DNA of 64,000 bases. It comes from Saccharopolyspora_D taberi. GTDB taxonomy: Bacteria; Actinomycetota; Actinomycetes; Mycobacteriales; Pseudonocardiaceae. Position numbers and translations under genes: made by a program. Positions 35,616 through 43,365 of this stretch are shown here, piece by piece. Location: positions 1 to 64,000 of the forward strand of contig NZ_BAAAUX010000032.1 in the NCBI RefSeq assembly GCF_039534165.1, in the 5' to 3' direction. Within the stretch, counting starts at the first letter, position 1. Each line of letters opens with the position of its first letter. The notes under the pieces were generated by a model. That model saw only the letters and a list, made by a program, of their open reading frames with translations. It did no database searches and had not been told where the DNA came from.

Positions 35616-36992
35616 TCACCGCTGTTGCTGCTGGCCGACTCCGAAGCCGCTGAGCGGCCCGTTCTTGATCGGTCCCTGCACGAAGGTCAGCACCAGTCCT
35701 CCGATGATCAGCAGCGCGGCCACCGCCAGTTTGACGATCTTGATCGTGCGCTCCCGCCGTTCGTCCGGGGGCTCGATGTGCATCGGCTCGACCTCCACCG
35801 CGGGGCGCGGGGCGGCGGCCGGTTCCTCCTCGAACGGGTCGATCACGTCCGGGTCGTCGGCCTCGATGCGCATCAGCACGCTCGTCTCGGCCACCGACTC
35901 GGACTGGTCCGTCCCGGCCGACACCGCGCTGACCGCGGCGACCGCCGCGCCGGAGGCGGCCACCAGCTCGGGCGCCGCGTCCACCAGCGGCTGGAGTTCC
36001 AGCCGCTCCTGGACGACCTGCTTGAGCAGCGGCGTCCGCGCCGCGCCGCCCGCGAGCACCACCGCGTCCAGCTCGGCGGGCGTCAGGTTCGCCGACTGCA
36101 CCGCCTGCAGGACCAGCTCCGGCACCCGCTCCAGGTGCGGCCGGGCCAGCTTCTCGTACCGGGCCCGGGAGACCGCGAAGTCCGTGTGCACCTTGGGCAG
36201 GTGGATCCGCAGCGTCGATCCGGGGTGGAACGACAGCGCCTCCCGGGTTTGGGCGCAGTCCGCGCGCAGGTGCGCGACCGCGGCGCGGACGTTGGGGTCG
36301 GAGACGTCCAGCCCGGGCAGCCCGCCGAGTTCGGCGCGCAGGTGCTCGAAGAGCGCGTCGTCGAGGTCCTGGCCGCTCGGGTGCGCCGAGGTCAGCGGCG
36401 GTCCGACGACCTCGAAGCCGGGCCGGCGCCTGCGCAGCACGGTCGCGTCGAACCCGCTGCCGCCGATGTTGCCGACCACCACCGAGCCGTCCTCGTCCAC
36501 CCGCTGCTTGTCCGCGAAGTCCATGGCCACCGCGACCGGTTCGGGCAGCAGCGTGACGTCGGAGATGCCGAGCTGGGCCAGCGCCTGGTGCACGAGCCGG
36601 ACGCGGTGCGGGCCCCACGCCGCGCTGTGCGCGAGGGCGATGTGGTCCGGCGGCTGGCCCTGGCGGTGCGCGACGGCGTCGGCGACCCACTCGACCATCG
36701 TCGCGACCAGGAACTGCGGCGCGACGAACTCGCTGCCGATCAGCAGCGGCGCATCGTCACCCACACGATCGATGAACCCGCGGGCGACCCACTGGTGGTG
36801 CGTGAGCGCCTGCCGCTGGGCGTGCTCACCCGCCAGGAACGAGCCGTCCTGGGCCCGGCACAGCACCGTCGGCACCGTGGGCGTCCCGCCCAGCGGGACG
36901 GGGACGCCCGTCGTCCACCGGCTGCCCTCCCGCCGCGCGATGGCGGCCGAGGTCGCCGTGGCACCGAGATGGATCCCAAGGACGTACGGCAT
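35616..36992 (-). CDS. Hsp70-like actin-fold ATPase with C-terminal membrane helix
   Basis: A 458-residue Hsp70 family protein. The nucleotide-binding domain shows phosphate-1 GIHLGATATSAA near the N-terminus, phosphate-2 VVVGNIGGSGFDATVL, and the adenosine motif VVLAGGAARTPLL. There is no canonical substrate-binding domain. After about 360 a charged linker leads to one membrane helix, IKIVKLAVAALLIIGGLVL (around 418-440), and a short outside tail ending GQQQQR. It is divergent from the IniB-like gene and upstream of the IniR-like regulator, so it may sense or transmit envelope state to the regulator. That role is inferred from position only. Confidence 0.82.
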   Translation of the reverse strand: MPYVLGIHLGATATSAAIARREGSRWTTGVPVPLGGTPTVPTVLCRAQDGSFLAGEHAQRQALTHHQWVARGFIDRVGDDAPLLIGSEFVAPQFLVATMVEWVADAVAHRQGQPPDHIALAHSAAWGPHRVRLVHQALAQLGISDVTLLPEPVAVAMDFADKQRVDEDGSVVVGNIGGSGFDATVLRRRRPGFEVVGPPLTSAHPSGQDLDDALFEHLRAELGGLPGLDVSDPNVRAAVAHLRADCAQTREALSFHPGSTLRIHLPKVHTDFAVSRARYEKLARPHLERVPELVLQAVQSANLTPAELDAVVLAGGAARTPLLKQVVQERLELQPLVDAAPELVAASGAAVAAVSAVSAGTDQSESVAETSVLMRIEADDPDVIDPFEEEPAAAPRPAVEVEPMHIEPPDERRERTIKIVKLAVAALLIIGGLVLTFVQGPIKNGPLSGFGVGQQQQR

Positions 36993-37108
36993 GCATTCCC
37001 TTCGGCTGTCGTCCTTCGGCCTTCCGGCTCAGTGCGGCCGGCGGTCTCGGGGACGAGCACAACTTAACGCGGCTTGATTACAGAGTGGTACCGGATGTTG
37101 CCATCCAT

Positions 37109-37160
37109 CCCCTAACGGGTCACTAGGGCGACCCCCTAATAGGGACGGGGTTAACTAGGA
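37109..37160. promoter_or_regulatory. iniB upstream region with two CCCCTAAY motifs
   Basis: Between the divergent Hsp70-like and IniB-like genes, CCCCTAACGGGT (37109-37120) and CCCCTAATAGGGACGGGG (37133-37150) lie 24 bp apart. GGTTAACTAGGAG follows. The first motif recurs exactly before the IniA-like gene at 38636, marking it as a candidate binding site of the local regulator. Confidence 0.6.
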
Positions 37161-37278
37161 GTCGGACCCGATGCCCCGGGGGCCCCGGGGGCCATAGCGT
37201 GATCAACGGCAGTGAGGGAACGGCGTACCTCACTCGGCCGTCCGCAACCGAGTCCGCTGAGCACGTCAGGAGATCGAC

Positions 37279-38514
37279 ATGCCGCACTCTCAGCAGGAAG
37301 GTCGCGCCGACATCCCGACCACCGATCCCGGGACGCACCCGGAGGGCGGCCAGCCGACGTTGCACGAGTTCCTGACCAGGCTCGTCACCGACCCGGCTGC
37401 CCGGTCCGCCTTCGACGCCGATCCGCACGCCACGTTGGATCAGGCTGGGCTCGGGGGCATGACCGCGACGGACGTGCTGCAAGCCACGTCGCTGGTTCTC
37501 GACTACGCACCGGTCGAGGTCGTGCAGGAGTACGACCGCTCACTCCAGAGCAGCGTCGAGAAGTTCGCTGCGAGCAACCAGTACGTCGCGATCAACCAAC
37601 TGCATCCCGCACATCCATTCGAGCAGGAAGAACACACCATGCTGCAGAACTCCACCCCGCAGGTCCCCGACTTCTCCGAGGACGTCGACGCCCAGCTGCC
37701 CGCCCCGGCCCCGGCTCCGGCGCCGGCCCCCGCGCAGGGTGGCGACGTGAACGTCGACATCGAGCAGAACGACTCGCACAACCTGATCAGCGTGCACCAC
37801 ATCGCCAGCGACAACAACATCGGCAACATCGCCGCCGTTGGCAACGTCGTCGGTGACACCACCGAGACCGTGGTCGGCACCGTGGGCGACGTGGCGTACG
37901 GCTCGGTCACCCAGGTCACCAACACCGTCGACAACAGCGTCAACGTCGGTGGCGACCTGGTCGCGGGCGTCGGCAACACCGTCGGCGGTGGCGACGTCAA
38001 CATCCTGCCGGTCAACGACGTCACCAACGTGGTGGGCGACGTGACCAACGTTGCCGGTGACGTCACCGGTGGCGACGTGAACAACGTGGTCGGCGACGTG
38101 ACCAGCCTGAACGTCGGCGGCGTCGTGGGCGACGTGACCGCCGTGGCCGGCGGCCTGCCGGTCGTGGGCGACGCGACCGGTGCGATCTCCGACCCGACCG
38201 CGCTGCCGGTCGTCGGCGACGTGGCCGGCCAGCTGCCGGTCGACGACGTGACCTCCGCGCTCCCGGTCGACGACGTGGCTTCGTCGCTGCCGGTCGGCGA
38301 GGTCGCCGAGGCCCTGCCGGTCGACGACGTGACCTCCGCGCTGCCGGTCGACGCCCTGCCGGTCGACGACGCCACCGCGGCCCTGCCGGTCGGCGAGCTG
38401 ACCTCCGGTCTGCCCGCCCCGAGCGAGCTGCCGGTCGTCGGCGACATCGCCGGCGGTGCCGTCGAGCAGATCGCGGGCGAGGCCACCTCGGCGCTGCCCG
38501 AGGGCCTGCTCTGA
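37279..38514 (+). CDS. IniB-like N-terminal domain protein with degenerate repeats
   Basis: A 411-residue protein of the iniBAC locus. Residues about 28-85 (TLHEFLTRLVTDPAARSAF, then DYAPVE) match the IniB N-terminal domain. After a PAPAPAPAPA hinge come about 250 residues of short beta-prone repeats: first GDVTNVVGDVTNV-like units rich in Asn/Asp/Val, then LPVDDVTSALPVDDV-like units. No signal peptide or membrane helix is seen. ATG at 37279 has AGGAG six bases before it. Mycobacterial IniB is likewise repeat-rich but Gly/Ala-based. A strong terminator follows. Function is unknown; a filament or scaffold for the dynamin-like neighbours is conceivable. Confidence 0.85.
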   Translation: MPHSQQEGRADIPTTDPGTHPEGGQPTLHEFLTRLVTDPAARSAFDADPHATLDQAGLGGMTATDVLQATSLVLDYAPVEVVQEYDRSLQSSVEKFAASNQYVAINQLHPAHPFEQEEHTMLQNSTPQVPDFSEDVDAQLPAPAPAPAPAPAQGGDVNVDIEQNDSHNLISVHHIASDNNIGNIAAVGNVVGDTTETVVGTVGDVAYGSVTQVTNTVDNSVNVGGDLVAGVGNTVGGGDVNILPVNDVTNVVGDVTNVAGDVTGGDVNNVVGDVTSLNVGGVVGDVTAVAGGLPVVGDATGAISDPTALPVVGDVAGQLPVDDVTSALPVDDVASSLPVGEVAEALPVDDVTSALPVDALPVDDATAALPVGELTSGLPAPSELPVVGDIAGGAVEQIAGEATSALPEGLL

Positions 38515-38532
38515 ATCCAGGCTTGATGCCGG

Positions 38533-38570
38533 AAATGCCGGGTCCGCGATCGCACGCGGACCCGGCATTT
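38533..38570 (+). terminator. Strong hairpin terminator between iniB and iniA genes
   Basis: AAATGCCGGGTCCGCG and CGCGGACCCGGCATTT form a perfect 16-bp stem with a 6-base loop, starting 18 bp after the IniB-like stop. The A/T-rich stem base ends in TTT on either strand. Confidence 0.85.
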
Positions 38571-38635
38571 CGCTGAAATGTCCGATCGGTGGGATTGGTC
38601 GCTCTCGTAACACACACCGATCACTGTGCGATTTC

Positions 38636-38647
38636 CCCCTAACGGGT
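38636..38647 (+). promoter_or_regulatory. CCCCTAACGGGT motif before the iniA-like gene
   Basis: An exact copy of the 12-bp motif at 37109 before iniB. It lies 35 bp before the preferred iniA start, followed by TTTATCT which may be a -10 element. It is downstream of the iniB terminator, so it would serve a separate iniAC promoter. Confidence 0.55.
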
Positions 38648-38682
38648 TTATCTCTCCGGCCCAGCACGCCACAATCGACGCC

Positions 38683-40494
38683 GTGATCGAGACGGCGCTG
38701 GTGGAACTGATCGATCGCGCGACCGCGGAATGTGCCGAGCAGCGACGCGCTGATCTGCACAACCGGCTGCGGCAGATCCGCACCCGGGTGCTCGACCCCG
38801 CCCAGCTCGTGCTGGTCGTGGGGGAGTCCAAGCAGGGCAAGAGCGAGCTGGTCAACGCGATCGTCAACGCACCCGTGTGCGCCTCGGGCGAGGACGTGCG
38901 GACGGTGGTGCCGACGCTGGTCCGGCACGCCGACGAGCCGACCGCGATGCTCGTCGAGCACGGTCCGGCCAACGGCCCGGCGGCGCTGGAGCGGCATCCG
39001 GTGCCGATCGAGCACATCCGGGAGCAGATCGACCGCGCGGTCGAGCTCGGCCGCCCGCTGACCCGCGGCGAGGTCGGACTGCCGCGCGCGGTCCTCGAAG
39101 GCGGTCTGGTGCTGATGGACACCCCCGGGGTGGGCAGCGTGTCCTCCGGGCTCACCGCGACCACGCTCGCCGTCGCCGCCGAGGCCGACGCGCTGCTGAT
39201 GGTCTCCGACGCGACCCAGGAGCTGACCACCAGCGAGCTGTCGTTCCTCAAGCAGGTCACCGCGCTGTGCCCGAACGTGGCGGTGGTGCAGCCCAAGATC
39301 GACGTGACCCCGCACTGGCGCAAGGTCATGGAGGTCAACCGCAAGCACCTGGCCAACGCCGGGGTCACCACCAAGATCTTCCCGGTCTCCTCGGTGGTTC
39401 GGATGCGCGCGATGCAGGGCAAGGACAGCGGGCTCAACGCCGAGTCCGGCTTCCCGGCGCTGATCGAGTACCTGCGCACCGAGATGGCGGGCCAGCACGA
39501 GCAGCTCACCCGGCGGCTGGTCGCGCACAACGTCGCCGAGGCGGTCAGCCAGCTCACCACGACACTGCGTGCCGAGCTCGCGGCGCAGAACCCGCGCACC
39601 GCGGCCGAGACGCTGGTCGAGCTGGAGACCGCGCAGCGGCGGGCCGAGGACCTGCGCCGGATGTCCAGCCGGTGGCAGAAGACGCTGTCGGACGGCATCT
39701 CCGAGCTGTTCGCCGACATCGAGTTCGACTTCCGCGAACGCAGCTGGGCGGTGCTGCACCAGGTCAACGAGACCTTCGACGAGGCGGACCCGAAGGAGGT
39801 CTGGGACGAGTTCGTCGACTGGCTCACCGACCGGCTCACCGAGGCCATCACCGAAACGTTCCAGTGGCTGGAGCTTCGCCGCGAACGGCTGGCCGAGCAG
39901 GTCGCCGACCAGCTGCGCCGCGAGCACGGCGACTCGGTCCCCGACATCGAGCGCCTGCGCGCGCCGAACCCGCTGGACGACGTGCCCGCGCTGAAACCGC
40001 CGAAGAGCGCGGACTACCCGGGCATGGACCAGGTGCTGACGAGCCTGCGCGGTTCCTACGGCGGCGTGCTGATGTTCGGCCTGATCACCACGATGGCCGG
40101 GCTGCCGCTGATGAACGTGGTGTCGATCTCGGCGGGTCTGCTGCTGGGCAGCAAGAGCCTCAAGGAGGAGAAGGACTCGCGGTTGCGGCGCAGGCAGACC
40201 GAGGCGAGGGCGTCGGTGCAGCGCTACGTCGAGCACGTGGTGTTCCAGGTGAACAAGGAGGCCAAGGACGCCATCCGCGCGGCGCACCGGGCGCTGCACC
40301 ACCACTTCACCCGGATCACCGAGGAGGCCCAGATGGACGTCAGCCGGGCCATCCAGGACATCAAGCGCTCCGCGGAGCGCAGCGCGGTCGATCGGGACGC
40401 CCGCGCCAGGGAGATCAAGAAGAAGCTGGAGGAGCTGGCGGTCCTGCGCCAGCGGGTGGGATTGCTGACCCAGAACCGGATCACCGCCGCATGA
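38683..40494 (+). CDS. IniA-like dynamin family GTPase
   Basis: A membrane-remodelling GTPase of about 603 residues. G1 GESKQGKS lies at 47-54, the G3 motif DTPG at 146-149 and G4 PKID at 204-207. A helical trunk follows. Near 458-485 the hydrophobic patch MFGLITTMAGLPLMNVVSI corresponds to the lipid-inserting tip described for mycobacterial IniA. The start is uncertain: GTG 38683 is taken because the regulatory motif lies upstream, while GTG at 38626 would add 19 residues including the motif. It overlaps the IniC-like start by four bases. IniA in mycobacteria is linked to cell-wall stress and drug tolerance. Confidence 0.85.
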   Translation: MIETALVELIDRATAECAEQRRADLHNRLRQIRTRVLDPAQLVLVVGESKQGKSELVNAIVNAPVCASGEDVRTVVPTLVRHADEPTAMLVEHGPANGPAALERHPVPIEHIREQIDRAVELGRPLTRGEVGLPRAVLEGGLVLMDTPGVGSVSSGLTATTLAVAAEADALLMVSDATQELTTSELSFLKQVTALCPNVAVVQPKIDVTPHWRKVMEVNRKHLANAGVTTKIFPVSSVVRMRAMQGKDSGLNAESGFPALIEYLRTEMAGQHEQLTRRLVAHNVAEAVSQLTTTLRAELAAQNPRTAAETLVELETAQRRAEDLRRMSSRWQKTLSDGISELFADIEFDFRERSWAVLHQVNETFDEADPKEVWDEFVDWLTDRLTEAITETFQWLELRRERLAEQVADQLRREHGDSVPDIERLRAPNPLDDVPALKPPKSADYPGMDQVLTSLRGSYGGVLMFGLITTMAGLPLMNVVSISAGLLLGSKSLKEEKDSRLRRRQTEARASVQRYVEHVVFQVNKEAKDAIRAAHRALHHHFTRITEEAQMDVSRAIQDIKRSAERSAVDRDARAREIKKKLEELAVLRQRVGLLTQNRITAA

Positions 40495-41951
40495 GCGCAC
40501 GCCTGCTGGAGCGCGCCCGCGCGCTGCTGATCCGCACCATGACCTTCTACCGGGACGACCCGCGCACCTCGACCTGGCTGCGCGGGAGGCTGGAACGGCT
40601 CGACCAGCCGCTGCGCATCGCGGTCAGCGGCCGGGTCAAGTCCGGCAAGTCGACCCTGATCAACGCGCTGGTCGGGGAGGAGCTGGCGCCGACCGACGCG
40701 GAGGAGCGCACCCAGGTCAACACCTTCTACCAGTACGGGCCGGAACCGAAGATCCTCGTGCACACCCCGCACGGCGCGGTGCAGAACGTGCCGGTGACGA
40801 CGCTGGACACGGCCACCATCCGGGACCTCCAGCGGTGGCGGCCGGACGAGGTGGCGCGGCTGGTGATCGAGGCACCGGCGCCGGGTCTCCAGGCGATCAC
40901 GCTGATCGAGACCCCGGGCGTGGCGTCGTCGGCGGTGCAGGAGACCGGCCGCTCGGCGCTGGCGCAGGTGCTGTCCGAGGCGGACGCGGTGCTGTACCTG
41001 ACCAGACACCCGCACCAGACCGACATCCAGTTCCTCCAGTCGGTGCACGAACTGCAGCTGGCCCGCGCCGCCCCGATCAACACGATCATCGCGTTCTCCA
41101 GGGCGGACGAGACCGGAAGCGGCGGCGTTGACGTGCTGGACGCGGCCGAGCGGATGGCGCAGCGCTACCGCGACGACCCGACGGTGCGATCCTTCGCACA
41201 GCACGTGATCCCGGTGGTCGGCCTGCTCGGGCAGGCATCGCAGACGATGACGGCCGAGGAGTTCAACGCGCTGGCCGGGCTGGCCCAGCTGCCGCAGGAG
41301 ATCCTGGACGCACTGCTGCTGTCGGCGGACCGGTTCGCCAGTAGCACCGCACCGGAGGCGGTCCCCGCGCAGGTGCGGGCAAAACTGCTCGAACGCTTCG
41401 GCCGCTACGGGATCGCACGGGCGCTGATGTGCCTGCGCGACGGGGTCGCCGACCTGAAGGGCCTGCGCTCGGCGCTGCTGGAGGACAGCAGGCTCAACGA
41501 CCTCCAGGAAGCCGTGTTCCTCCAGTTCGTGGAACGCCAGGATGCGTTGCGCGCGCGATCGATCCTGCTCGCGGTGGACGTGGTGCTGCGCGGCAACCCA
41601 AGACCGGGCATGCAGCAACTGCATGGTGAGTTCGAGCACCTGCTCGCCAACGCCCACGAGTGGGAGGAACTGCGCCTGCTGTCCTCGCTGGCCTCGGGAC
41701 AGATCCGATTCCCGCGCGCGTTGCAGTCCGAGGCGCACCGCCTACTCGGCGCGTACGGGGACGACGTGCGAAGCAGGCTCGGCTACGACGAGAACGCCCT
41801 GAACCCGGACCTGGCCGACGAGGCCGCGGCTGTCCTCGCGCGCTGGCGAGAGGAAACGGTGAACCCGCTGCACGACCGCGCGCACCGCGAAGCGGTGAGG
41901 ACGGTCGTGCGCAGCTGCGAGCGGTTGATCGCAACGCAGTTGAGGGGCTAG
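40491..41951 (+). CDS. IniC-like dynamin family GTPase
   Basis: A 486-residue second dynamin-like GTPase. G1 GRVKSGKS is at 47-54; the G3 position reads ETPG instead of DTPG near 140; the G4-like motif is FSRADE. The C-terminal half is helical with no clear membrane paddle, so it probably acts with the IniA-like protein as in mycobacterial IniA/IniC. ATG at 40491 overlaps the previous TGA (ATGA), so the two are translated together. The frame is open for more than 1.5 kb upstream but only as a shadow of the IniA-like gene. Confidence 0.87.
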   Translation: MSARLLERARALLIRTMTFYRDDPRTSTWLRGRLERLDQPLRIAVSGRVKSGKSTLINALVGEELAPTDAEERTQVNTFYQYGPEPKILVHTPHGAVQNVPVTTLDTATIRDLQRWRPDEVARLVIEAPAPGLQAITLIETPGVASSAVQETGRSALAQVLSEADAVLYLTRHPHQTDIQFLQSVHELQLARAAPINTIIAFSRADETGSGGVDVLDAAERMAQRYRDDPTVRSFAQHVIPVVGLLGQASQTMTAEEFNALAGLAQLPQEILDALLLSADRFASSTAPEAVPAQVRAKLLERFGRYGIARALMCLRDGVADLKGLRSALLEDSRLNDLQEAVFLQFVERQDALRARSILLAVDVVLRGNPRPGMQQLHGEFEHLLANAHEWEELRLLSSLASGQIRFPRALQSEAHRLLGAYGDDVRSRLGYDENALNPDLADEAAAVLARWREETVNPLHDRAHREAVRTVVRSCERLIATQLRG

Positions 41952-41971
41952 ACCCCGCAACCACCCAAGCC

Positions 41972-42033
41972 AACGCGCCCAGCAAATGCCCCCACCCACG
42001 AGGGCGGGAAAGTCCCCACCCACAAGGGCGGGG
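41972..42033. repeat. CCCCACCCACAAGGGCGGGG units, copy A
   Basis: Two adjacent 20-bp units (CCCCCACCCACGAGGGCGGG and CCCCACCCACAAGGGCGGGG) joined by AAAGT, preceded by CAACGCGCCCAGCAAATG. Each unit can pair CCCACCC with GGGCGGG around a 4-base loop with one A-C mismatch. The same block with three units precedes the second palindrome at 51366. Confidence 0.8.
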
Positions 42034-42036
42034 TTT

Positions 42037-42176
42037 GGTTCTCATCCCGTCGACCTGGCGCCAGCCCGATCAGGCCGTGTCAAGGGGGCACAGACAAGAA
42101 AACCGCAGCGCAACAACGCAACGGCCCCCTTGACGCGGTCTGATAGCCCTCCGTGGAGGTCGACGGGATGAGAACC
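42037..42176. repeat. 140-bp palindromic element, copy A
   Basis: Outer arms GGTTCTCATCCCGTCGACCT (42037-42056) and its exact reverse complement (42157-42176) enclose inner arms GATCAGGCCGTGTCAAGGGG and CCCCTTGACGCGGTCTGAT (around 42068-42144), which pair with two G-U wobbles in RNA. The loop is A-rich (CAGACAAGAAAACCGCAGC). Copy B is at 51366-51504. The element lies after the IniC-like gene, where it may end transcription. Confidence 0.88.
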
Positions 42177-42212
42177 ACCCCAACCGAACCGCAGCGGAGA
42201 TCGAGGACTCAT

Positions 42213-42350
42213 CCCGGAGACCTGCCGGGGGTCTGGGGTCGGCGAGGGCCCCAGAACCACGAGCCCTACCGGACTCCGAACCGGCAAAGCCGCTTCGGTC
42301 CCGGAGACCTGCCGGGGGTCTGGGGCCGGCGAGGGCCCCAGAAAGCCCCA
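42213..42350. repeat. 87-bp tandem hairpin repeat, copy A
   Basis: Two units starting CCCGGAGACCTGCCGGGGGT at 42213 and 42300. Each holds a stem TCTGGGG...CCCCAGA with invariant loop GGCGAG (42232-42255 and 42319-42342). In the first unit an extra pair is G-U, in the second C-G. The remaining spacer to 42498 is C/A-rich with no gene. Reading frames across it are not conserved between copies. Confidence 0.8.
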
Positions 42351-42498
42351 CGAAACCGCAGCCAAACCGGCAAACCCCCTCCGCCCCAAGGTTGCCCCCA
42401 AACCCTGTGACAATCCCCTCCCCGCCCCAAACCAACCCCACCCCAAAACAAGCGTCTACCGAACAGAAAAGCCCAAAACCAGCCTGGAGGTAGATCGC

Positions 42499-42924
42499 AT
42501 GCTCAAGCGCATCCTGGGAATCGCCCCCGCCGTCGCCGTGACCGGCGCCGTCCTGCTCACCGGCTGCGCCACGGCGGAGCAGCCGGCCCCCGCCCCGGCC
42601 TCCGGCGGCGGAGCCGCGCTCGCCGCGAGCCAGCACGGCGTCGAGCCGGTCAACTGCGGCCCGCTGGACTTCGGCGACCGCACCTACGACCTCATCGGCG
42701 ACGTGACCCCGGCGGGCCGGGTCGGCTGCACCGAGGCGTTCAACGTCATCGACGAGTACCGGAACCTCCCGGCGGACCAGTACGAAGGCACGCAGCGCAA
42801 CGCGACCGTGATGAACGGGCAGTGGTCCTGCGCCACCGACGGCGGCTCCGGCCCGGACGCCAAGGGCAACATCTACTGCTCCAGCCAGCAGGGCATGGCC
42901 CTGCACACCGAGCTGCGCGTCTAG
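42499..42924 (+). CDS. Small secreted lipoprotein of unknown function
   Basis: A 141-residue protein with a lipoprotein signal: LKR, a hydrophobic stretch and lipobox LTGC with Cys22 (VTGAVLLTGC). After an Ala/Pro/Gly linker comes a compact domain of about 85 residues with four cysteines (NCGP, GCTE, SCAT, YCSS) that can form two disulfides, and the phrase FNVIDEYRNLP. ATG follows GGAGGTAGATCGC. Similar small Cys-containing lipoproteins occur in actinomycetes, but I cannot name the family. Its stop overlaps the stop of the opposing VOC gene by three bases. Confidence 0.82.
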   Translation: MLKRILGIAPAVAVTGAVLLTGCATAEQPAPAPASGGGAALAASQHGVEPVNCGPLDFGDRTYDLIGDVTPAGRVGCTEAFNVIDEYRNLPADQYEGTQRNATVMNGQWSCATDGGSGPDAKGNIYCSSQQGMALHTELRV

Positions 42925-43268
42925 CGGTGGCTCAGGACGTTGATCACCCGTCCGCTGGGGTCGCGGACGAAGAACCGCCGCACGCCCCACTCCTCGTCCT
43001 GGAGGGGGTGGACGATCTCCGCACCGCTGTCCAGCACGGCCGCGTGCACCGCGTCCACGTCGTCGACCTCGATGCTCATGTCCGGGGTCACCGGGGCGGT
43101 CTTGTCGCTGGACATGACGCTGACCTGCGCCGTCGGACTCGACGGTGAGGCCAGCGTCATGATCCAGCCGAGGTTCATCACCTCCTCGAACCCGAGCAGG
43201 CCGTAGAACTCCCGGCTCTCCTGCGCGGCTTCGGACCGGATGATGGGCATGACGCGGCGAACGGACAT
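42921..43268 (-). CDS. VOC (glyoxalase/bleomycin resistance) family protein
   Basis: A 115-residue single VOC domain with the paired beta-alpha-beta-beta-beta modules: IIRSEAAQESREFYGLLGFEEV in the first and SIEVDDVDAVHAAVLDSGAEIVHPLQDEEWGVRRFFVRDPSGRVINV in the second. Members are metal-dependent lyases, dioxygenases or drug-binding proteins; nothing here picks one. ATG at 43268 has GGGAG before it; a longer frame from 43316 is less likely. It converges with the lipoprotein gene. Confidence 0.85.
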   Translation of the reverse strand: MSVRRVMPIIRSEAAQESREFYGLLGFEEVMNLGWIMTLASPSSPTAQVSVMSSDKTAPVTPDMSIEVDDVDAVHAAVLDSGAEIVHPLQDEEWGVRRFFVRDPSGRVINVLSHR

Positions 43269-43365
43269 CGGCTGCTCCCGGTTCGACTGGACTGACCCCG
43301 GAGTATCGCGGATCAACGCCGCCGCCGAACCCCGGAACAGTCGATCGACGGGACTGCGCCGAGCG

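Noticed and set aside
38877..40490. Plus-strand frame running through the IniA-like gene into IniC-like
   Set aside because: Only the part from 40491 has GTPase motifs. The upstream part is Arg/Gly-rich shadow of IniA, which has intact motifs in its own frame.
37503..40500. Very long minus-strand frames opposite IniB/IniA
   Set aside because: Their composition is typical antisense of high-GC codons, and no domain is recognised.
42153..42410. Short frame over the hairpin repeats (GDLPGVWGRR repeated)
   Set aside because: The repeat period is 87 bp in one copy but 86 in the other, so the frame is not kept. Structure explains the conservation better.
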